From NCBI RefSeq assembly GCF_014851765.1, contig NZ_JACVAI010000007.1:124001-188000 (forward strand): 64,000 nt of DNA, in the 5' to 3' direction. Below, piece by piece: positions 58,802-64,000 of this stretch. Position 1 is the first letter of the stretch, and each line of letters opens with the position of its first letter. The notes beneath the pieces were generated by a model. That model was not told the origin of the DNA. It saw nothing but the letters and a program-made list of their open reading frames with translations, and made no database searches. The stretch is from Pseudomonas sp. PDM04 (GTDB lineage Bacteria > Pseudomonadota > Gammaproteobacteria > Pseudomonadales > Pseudomonadaceae). The position numbers were made by a program, and so were the translations under genes.

Positions 58802-61147
58802 GTGATCATTACCAGGCAATTCACCCGATTGAGCCTTGCCGCCTTGTTGGCGGGCTTGAGTCTCGCGGCAACCGCGCGCAGCCAGCCGGAACAGGCAACG
58901 GCCGATATCCGCCGGACCAGCTTCGGTGTGCCGCATATTCGCGCCGACAACGAGCGCGGTCTCGGCTACGGCATCGGCTATGCCTATGCCCAGGACAACC
59001 TGTGCCTGCTGGCCAATGAAGTGGTGACGGTGAACGGCGAGCGTTCACGGTATTTCGGCCCGGAACAGTTCACGGTCGAAGAACGCGAAAACCAGGTCAG
59101 CGATGTGTTTTTCAACTGGCTGAACACACCACAGGCCGTCGACGCTTTCTGGCAGGCGCAAACCGCCGAGATCCGTGACCTGATGCAAGGGTATGTGGCG
59201 GGCTACAACCGCTCGCTGACAGAGCGTCGCGCGCAAGGGCTGCCACAGCAGTGCCAGGGCGACTGGGTGCGGGAGATCAACGTCCAGGACCTGGTCAGGT
59301 TGACCCGTCGCCTGCTGGTCGAAGGCGGCGTGGGGCAGTTTGCCGAGGCGTTGGCCGGCGCCATGCCCCCCAAGGCCGCTGCGAGCAACGCAGGGAACTC
59401 CGCGTCCTTTCAGGTCGCCGATCAACGCATTCAGCGCTTTGCCCTCGATCGCGGCAGCAACGCCGTCGCCGTGGGCAGCGAACGTTCGTTCAACGGGCGC
59501 GGCATGTTGCTGGCCAACCCGCATTTCCCGTGGGTCGGCGGCATGCGTTTCTATCAGATGCACCTGACCATTCCGGGCAAACTGGACGTGATGGGCGCCG
59601 CGTTGCCCGGCCTGCCGATGATCAACATCGGCTTCAATCAGCACCTGGCCTGGACCCACACCGTGGATTCGTCCAAGCACTTCACCCTGTATCGCCTGCA
59701 ACTCGATCCGAAGGATTCGACCCGTTATCTGCTCGACGGCAAATCCCTGCCGATGCAACGGCAGACCGTCACGGTGAATGTCAAACAACCTGACGGGCAG
59801 ACCCGGGCGGTATCGCGCGTGGTCTACAGTTCGCTGTTCGGCCCGATCGTGCAGTGGCCGGGGAAACTGGATTGGGACAATCAGTTCGCCTACAGCCTGC
59901 GCGACGCCAACCTCGATAACGACCGGGTGTTGCAGCAGTGGTACGCGATGAACCGTGCGGGCAGCCTTGAAGCATTGCAGGCGTCGGTCCACAAGATCCA
60001 GGGCATTCCGTGGGTCAACACTCTGGCGGCGGACGACCAGGGGCAGACGCTGTACATGAACCTGTCGGTGGTGCCGAACGTCAGTGCTGCCAAACTGGCG
60101 CAATGCAGCGATCCGCGAGCCGGGTTGCAGATGATCGTGCTCGACGGTTCCAACAGCGCCTGCGCCTGGGACATCGACCCGAACGCCGCGCAGAAGGGCA
60201 TTTACGCGGCCGACCGGATGCCGCAACTGCTGCGCAGGGATTTCGTGCAGCACTCCAACGATTCGGCCTGGATGGCCAACCCGGCGCAACCGCTCACCGG
60301 TTTCTCGCCGCTGATCAGCCAGGACAGCCAGCCGCTGGGCCTGCGTTCACGCTTTGCGCTGGAGCGACTGGGCTCGTTGAACACGGCTGGCAAGCTGGCG
60401 GCGGCGGATCTGCAAAACATGGTGATGGACGATCAGGTGTATCAGGCCGGGCAGGTCATGCCCGACCTGCTGCAATTCTGTGCCAAGGGCCTGGGCGCCG
60501 ATGCATCGACGCTGAGTGCGGTGTGCGCCAGTCTGAAACGCTGGGATCGCCATGCCAATCTCGACAGCGGGCTGGGCTTCGTGCATTTCCAGAACCTCAT
60601 GGCTGCGCTGCAGGAAGTGCCGGATGTCTGGCGGGTGGCGTTCGATCCGCAGGACCCGCAACGTACCCCGCGCGGCCTGGCGATCGATCGCCCGGAAGTG
60701 GTGAAGGCTTTGCGCGAGGCGATGCTGGCGTCGGTGGAGCTGGTCAAGTCGTCGGGACTACAGGCGGACAGTCGCTGGGGTGACATCCAGGTGGCCAGCA
60801 GCGGCGGCGTGCAGACGCCGATCCATGGTGGGCCGGGCACCCTGGGCGTATACAACGCGATTCAGAGCGTGCCGAGGAGCGACGGCAAACGCGAGGTGGT
60901 CAGTGGCACCAGTTACCTGCAGATCGTCACTTTCGATGACCAGGGCCCACAGGCCAAAGGGCTGCTGGCGTTCTCGCTGTCCAGCGACCCGGCGTCGAAA
61001 CATGCCAATGACCAGACCCAGGCCTTTTCCAGAAAACAACTGAGTGTGTTGCCATTCACCGAACGGCAGATCACGTCGGACCCACACTATCAGGTGCAGA
61101 CGATCCGCGAGCAGGACGATCAGGCGGCGAAGGTGGCCCGGCAGTAA
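58802..61147 (+). CDS. pvdQ: Acyl-homoserine lactone / pyoverdine-precursor acylase PvdQ
   Basis: 781 residues, an Ntn-hydrolase made as one chain: signal peptide (1-27), alpha chain, spacer and beta chain. The autocatalytic site is RG-Ser219 in LDRGSNAVAVG, matching Ser217 of P. aeruginosa PvdQ. ADIRRTSFGVPHIRA, GYGIGYAYAQDN and NPHFPWVGGMRFYQMH follow the PvdQ sequence closely. It removes the fatty acyl group from the pyoverdine precursor in the periplasm and cleaves long-chain AHLs. Start is GTG 58802 with CAGGAGCGAGC upstream. Confidence 0.93.
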   Translation: MIITRQFTRLSLAALLAGLSLAATARSQPEQATADIRRTSFGVPHIRADNERGLGYGIGYAYAQDNLCLLANEVVTVNGERSRYFGPEQFTVEERENQVSDVFFNWLNTPQAVDAFWQAQTAEIRDLMQGYVAGYNRSLTERRAQGLPQQCQGDWVREINVQDLVRLTRRLLVEGGVGQFAEALAGAMPPKAAASNAGNSASFQVADQRIQRFALDRGSNAVAVGSERSFNGRGMLLANPHFPWVGGMRFYQMHLTIPGKLDVMGAALPGLPMINIGFNQHLAWTHTVDSSKHFTLYRLQLDPKDSTRYLLDGKSLPMQRQTVTVNVKQPDGQTRAVSRVVYSSLFGPIVQWPGKLDWDNQFAYSLRDANLDNDRVLQQWYAMNRAGSLEALQASVHKIQGIPWVNTLAADDQGQTLYMNLSVVPNVSAAKLAQCSDPRAGLQMIVLDGSNSACAWDIDPNAAQKGIYAADRMPQLLRRDFVQHSNDSAWMANPAQPLTGFSPLISQDSQPLGLRSRFALERLGSLNTAGKLAAADLQNMVMDDQVYQAGQVMPDLLQFCAKGLGADASTLSAVCASLKRWDRHANLDSGLGFVHFQNLMAALQEVPDVWRVAFDPQDPQRTPRGLAIDRPEVVKALREAMLASVELVKSSGLQADSRWGDIQVASSGGVQTPIHGGPGTLGVYNAIQSVPRSDGKREVVSGTSYLQIVTFDDQGPQAKGLLAFSLSSDPASKHANDQTQAFSRKQLSVLPFTERQITSDPHYQVQTIREQDDQAAKVARQ

Positions 61148-61172
61148 GGCGACCTGTGATGGTGTGACACAG

Positions 61173-61205
61173 GAAGGCCGCACCCCATATGGGTGGCGGC
61201 CTTTC
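61173..61205. terminator. Bidirectional terminator between pvdQ and fecR
   Basis: GAAGGCCGC-ACCC-CATAT-GGGT-G-GCGGCCTTTC with one bulged G; both strands end in short T/A runs. It overlaps the fecR stop codon by 2 bases. Confidence 0.75.
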
Positions 61206-62214
61206 AGCTTCTAGGGGTTTGCTGCGGGATGGAGTTGAGGACCGGGTTGCCGTCCTTGTTGCGGGTCAGGTACACCGGCAACACCTTGGGCAGCGTGCCC
61301 ACCAGGCTGTCGAGTTCCTTGATGTTGTAGATGCCGCCGAGGCGGATCGTGCCGGTGTTGTTGTCGGCCAGTATCAACGGTTTGCTCAGGTAGCGATTGA
61401 TCAGCGGCAGGGCGTCGGACAACGCCAGGTCATCGAGTACCAGTTTGCCCTGGCGCCAGGCCAGTGACGTGTCATTGGCGTAGGTCTGGCTGATTTGCGG
61501 GATGAAATCACCGTGTTTGTAGCGCGCCTGCATCGACGGCTCCAGGCGCAGACCGTCGCCCGGCAGGTCATCGTTGCTGCTGACCAGGACCGAGCCCTCG
61601 ATCAGGTTCACCCGCACCTGGTCTTCATACATCCAGACGTTGAACTGGGTCCCGGTGACGCGGATCTTGCCTTCGGCCGCCCTGACGATGAACGGATGGT
61701 TGGCGTCGTGGCTGACACGGAAGAATGCTTCGCCTTTCTTCAGCGTGACCCGGCGCTGATCCTTGTAATTGCTGTAGGTCAGCTCGGTGCCCAGGTTGAG
61801 TTCGACCTGGCTGCCATCGCCCAGGGTGACCTGACGCGTTGAGTTGCTCGCCTCGAAATGCTCGTAGGCATTGGGCAGCCAGCCCAGGTTCCAGCCGGTG
61901 TAGGCCGCCAGGGGCAAGGCCAGGGCACAGACGGCGGCGGCCATGGCGAGTGGACGCCAGGACGAGGTGGGCTGGCGGTGCGCGACGGGCGTGACAGGCG
62001 CGACGGTGTCCGTGCGCGGCAAGTCTTCGGCCACCACCCAGATCTCCAGCATGGCCTCGTATTCGAACGCATGCAGCGGGTGGGCATCACGCCACTGCTC
62101 GAAGGCCTGGCGCTCTTGCTCGGTACAGTCGGATGCGTGCAAACGCATGCACCAATGCGCAGCGGCATCGGTAATGGCGTCGTATTCGGCTTCGGAGATA
62201 GGGCTGTCGGTCAT
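61204..62214 (-). CDS. FecR-family anti-sigma / signal transducer, orphan
   Basis: 336 residues. N-terminal DUF4880 sigma-binding part (AAHWCMRLHASDCTEQERQAF, W at EYEAMLEIW), a membrane helix (about 88-108), the FecR periplasmic domain (RQVTLGDGSQVELNLGTEL, VTGTQFNVWMYEDQVRVNLIEGSV) and the C-terminal STN-contacting part (GGIYNIKELDSLVGTL). FecR proteins pass a ferric-siderophore signal from a TonB receptor to an ECF sigma factor. Neither partner is adjacent here, which is unusual. Confidence 0.9.
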   Translation of the reverse strand: MTDSPISEAEYDAITDAAAHWCMRLHASDCTEQERQAFEQWRDAHPLHAFEYEAMLEIWVVAEDLPRTDTVAPVTPVAHRQPTSSWRPLAMAAAVCALALPLAAYTGWNLGWLPNAYEHFEASNSTRQVTLGDGSQVELNLGTELTYSNYKDQRRVTLKKGEAFFRVSHDANHPFIVRAAEGKIRVTGTQFNVWMYEDQVRVNLIEGSVLVSSNDDLPGDGLRLEPSMQARYKHGDFIPQISQTYANDTSLAWRQGKLVLDDLALSDALPLINRYLSKPLILADNNTGTIRLGGIYNIKELDSLVGTLPKVLPVYLTRNKDGNPVLNSIPQQTPRS

Positions 62215-62369
62215 TGACTCATCCTGATTTCCTGCATTCTAACCTTGAGAGGAAGTCGGCGAGAACTGCCGTCATGGCATTTACCCATCAAACAGCTGTT
62301 TATTTTTACTGCAAGCCCTGAAAACCGGGCTTTCCAGGCAGTATGCATAAACAGGGTGAAAAAAAAGTC

Positions 62370-62399
62370 ATGCGCAGACCGTCGGGTCTGCGCATTTTT
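62370..62399. terminator. Bidirectional terminator
   Basis: ATGCGCAGACC-GTCG-GGTCTGCGCAT with TTTTT to the right and AAAAAAAA to the left, so it works on either strand. On the minus strand it ends the toxin-like gene, 24 bases after the stop at 62423. Confidence 0.85.
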
Positions 62400-62422
62400 G
62401 TCGAGGGTGTTTAAAGAGAGGG

Positions 62423-64000
62423 TCAGGCCGGGTCGAGCTGCCGTCCCATGGCGCAGATCAAAAACGCCAGCGAGTCGGCATTGCGCAAAATGACGTCGAT
62501 TCGGGAAGCCGGGTCGACCCGGTTCAAGAACGCGCTGCGTGCATCATCCATGGTCTTGCTCCGGGTCAGGGTCAGAATTTGCTTGCCCACATGTTCCAGC
62601 CCCGGTATCGCGTCCAGGCTGATCCACGCGTTCAGCGTGCTGTTCCACTGCGCGAACAACGCTTCGCGGGGCGAGGCCAGCGACAGCGCGGTGCGCTGGA
62701 AGTCCAGCTGTGACTGTTTCATCGCGGCGCCGTAGCCGGTGATGGGGGCAATGAGATCGCTGAATGGGCGCCTGGCCTCCAGTGTCGCGATATCCAATGC
62801 CTTCGAGTAGATATGGGCAAACTCATGGATGAGGGTGGCGGCCTGGCTATGCCCCTCGACGTTGAAGGGCTCGGTCAGGCACGACTTGTACCAGTCGAGC
62901 CCCTGATCGAAAAACCGCTCGGTGAAATGCACGAACCTGCGGGCGTCATCGTCCAGCACGAAGGCAATCAGGTTGGTGTCCAGGTGTCTGGTCGAACCGA
63001 CCACGAACCGCTCGGAATTCAGCAGGTCTTCGCCGGGGTCCACCAGGGCATTGCAGATCGGCACGATGGCTTGCTTGATCTTGTCGAGCAGGTCGAGATC
63101 GACACCGGTGACATCGAAAAAACCTTTGAGGAAGGTATCCAGGCGTGTGCCCGGACGCAATTTGCGCAGCTGCACCAGGTTGTGCAGGCTGTTGAACGCG
63201 TAATAGCGCGCCATGTCGATGGCCTGCACGATCAGCCGGGCCTTGTTCGGGTGCAGGGTGCGAATCTCATCCATGCCCCGGGCTTCAACGTTCAATACCC
63301 GGCGGGCCTGATAGTCGTACGCATAGCGATTGCGCAGGGTCGACAAGGCTTTGCCGTAGTGCACGGTGTGCGAGTCCAGGTCAATCGCCAGTTGCCGGCT
63401 CGAGGTGTTCGTCAGGAAAGGTCCGTTCGCCTCTTCGTTGAGGATGCGCCAGGCGACACCCGGTTTAGCGACGCGATACACCTTTCCGGCAATGGCGGCG
63501 TAGCGGTGTTTAGTCGCGGATTCGACATAGGTGCCATCGCGCGCGTCTTTTTTCAGGTCTTTCAACGCCACGGTCGTCACTTCGAAGGGCTGCAGCGTGG
63601 TGCGAGCCGGTGCGGTGGGGTGCACGTCCGACCACTGTGGGTCGACCTGGGGCGTTTCAACCGGCGGGGTGGGCGTCGTCGGCGGGTTGAGCAGTGGCGC
63701 ATCCAGCGACAGTTTCCCCAGCGATACCATTTGCGCGCCACCGCCGATGAATGACTTGAGGGCGCGCCTCCAGTGACGATTCTGCAGGGCCTCGGCCGAA
63801 TCCTTGAAGTCTTTGTAGGCGCCCCATAAAAACCGCAGGTAGGCCAACTTGCCGGGCAGTATGCCGGCGATCAGTTTGATACCGGCGCTGAACAGGTGCT
63901 TGGCAGCCTCCCAGTCCGACTGGCCGGAAGCCCGGGACTGACTGCCAAGCAGATGGGTCAGCAGGCGGGTGTTGTCGCCGAACCAGTGGGTCAGCAGATG
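62423..64000 (-). CDS. C-terminal part of a large DUF6543 / dermonecrotic-toxin-type protein (partial)
   Basis: The frame is open without any stop from the window edge to 62423, giving at least 525 residues; the 5' end is outside. Internal segments SFIGGGAQMVSLGKLSLDAP, TLQPFEVTTVALKDLKKD, VYRVAKPGVAWRI, NVEARGMDEIRTLHPNKAR and YYAFNSLHNLVQLR resemble the C-terminal half of the giant DUF6543 proteins of Pseudomonas. An HEFAH motif (coded by 62813-62827, in AATLIHEFAHIYSKALDI) is the zinc site of metallopeptidases, and 'ARRPFSDLI' follows. So the C-terminus may be a toxic protease domain. A terminator follows. Confidence 0.75.
   Translation of the reverse strand, partial: HLLTHWFGDNTRLLTHLLGSQSRASGQSDWEAAKHLFSAGIKLIAGILPGKLAYLRFLWGAYKDFKDSAEALQNRHWRRALKSFIGGGAQMVSLGKLSLDAPLLNPPTTPTPPVETPQVDPQWSDVHPTAPARTTLQPFEVTTVALKDLKKDARDGTYVESATKHRYAAIAGKVYRVAKPGVAWRILNEEANGPFLTNTSSRQLAIDLDSHTVHYGKALSTLRNRYAYDYQARRVLNVEARGMDEIRTLHPNKARLIVQAIDMARYYAFNSLHNLVQLRKLRPGTRLDTFLKGFFDVTGVDLDLLDKIKQAIVPICNALVDPGEDLLNSERFVVGSTRHLDTNLIAFVLDDDARRFVHFTERFFDQGLDWYKSCLTEPFNVEGHSQAATLIHEFAHIYSKALDIATLEARRPFSDLIAPITGYGAAMKQSQLDFQRTALSLASPREALFAQWNSTLNAWISLDAIPGLEHVGKQILTLTRSKTMDDARSAFLNRVDPASRIDVILRNADSLAFLICAMGRQLDPA

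Overview
The window is chromosomal DNA of a Pseudomonas, most likely of the P. fluorescens group. The evidence is the high GC content, the gene set (kguEKTD with ptxS, pvdQ, an MvaT-type nucleoid protein, a 358-residue HppD of P. fluorescens size) and the many copies of the P. fluorescens-type REP/REPIN palindrome built on GTGGGAGCGAGCCTGCTCGCGA. I see no rRNA, intact tRNA, insertion sequence or CRISPR array.

Left end (1-6.2 kb): small uncharacterised genes flank a 3' fragment of a tRNA-Leu(UAA) gene at 2254-2314. This looks like the attachment scar of an element lying to the left. After it come a Tat-exported alpha/beta hydrolase, several small hypotheticals and a poxvirus-type DNA topoisomerase IB.

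6.2-16.2 kb: modABC molybdate uptake with a ModE-type operator, a nitronate monooxygenase-like flavoprotein, acuI/yhdH, the alkylation-repair pair alkB and ada (this Ada has lost three of its four zinc cysteines), small lipoproteins, and galU.

16.3-28.2 kb: redox defence (gor, ahpC, ahpF, gloA), an MvaT-like xenogeneic silencer, a CSS-EAL c-di-GMP phosphodiesterase, a LysR/EamA divergent pair, hppD (tyrosine catabolism) and rarD.

28.4-42.3 kb: carbohydrate-acid metabolism. An aldo/keto reductase is followed by an MFS transporter divergent from a CdaR-like activator and a glycerate kinase. Next are a chemoreceptor and an aminotransferase. The complete 2-ketogluconate operon kguEKTD follows with its repressor gene ptxS; two perfect PtxS operators mark kguE and ptxS.

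42.3-53.6 kb: a LysE exporter with an AraC regulator, a DUF1345 membrane protein, an RND efflux pump (adaptor plus pump, no outer-membrane gene) divergent from a two-component system, and an operon of a TPR protein, an ECF sigma factor with an apparent ATC start, and its anti-sigma factor.

53.7-64 kb: a hydroxyacid dehydrogenase, a hydrolase, YqaA and DUF411 genes, an unrecognised gene behind an AT-rich promoter with a possible 9-codon leader, a Fur-type winged-helix protein divergent from pvdQ (pyoverdine maturation and quorum quenching), an orphan FecR, and the C-terminal part of a large toxin-like protein with an HEFAH motif that runs off the right edge.
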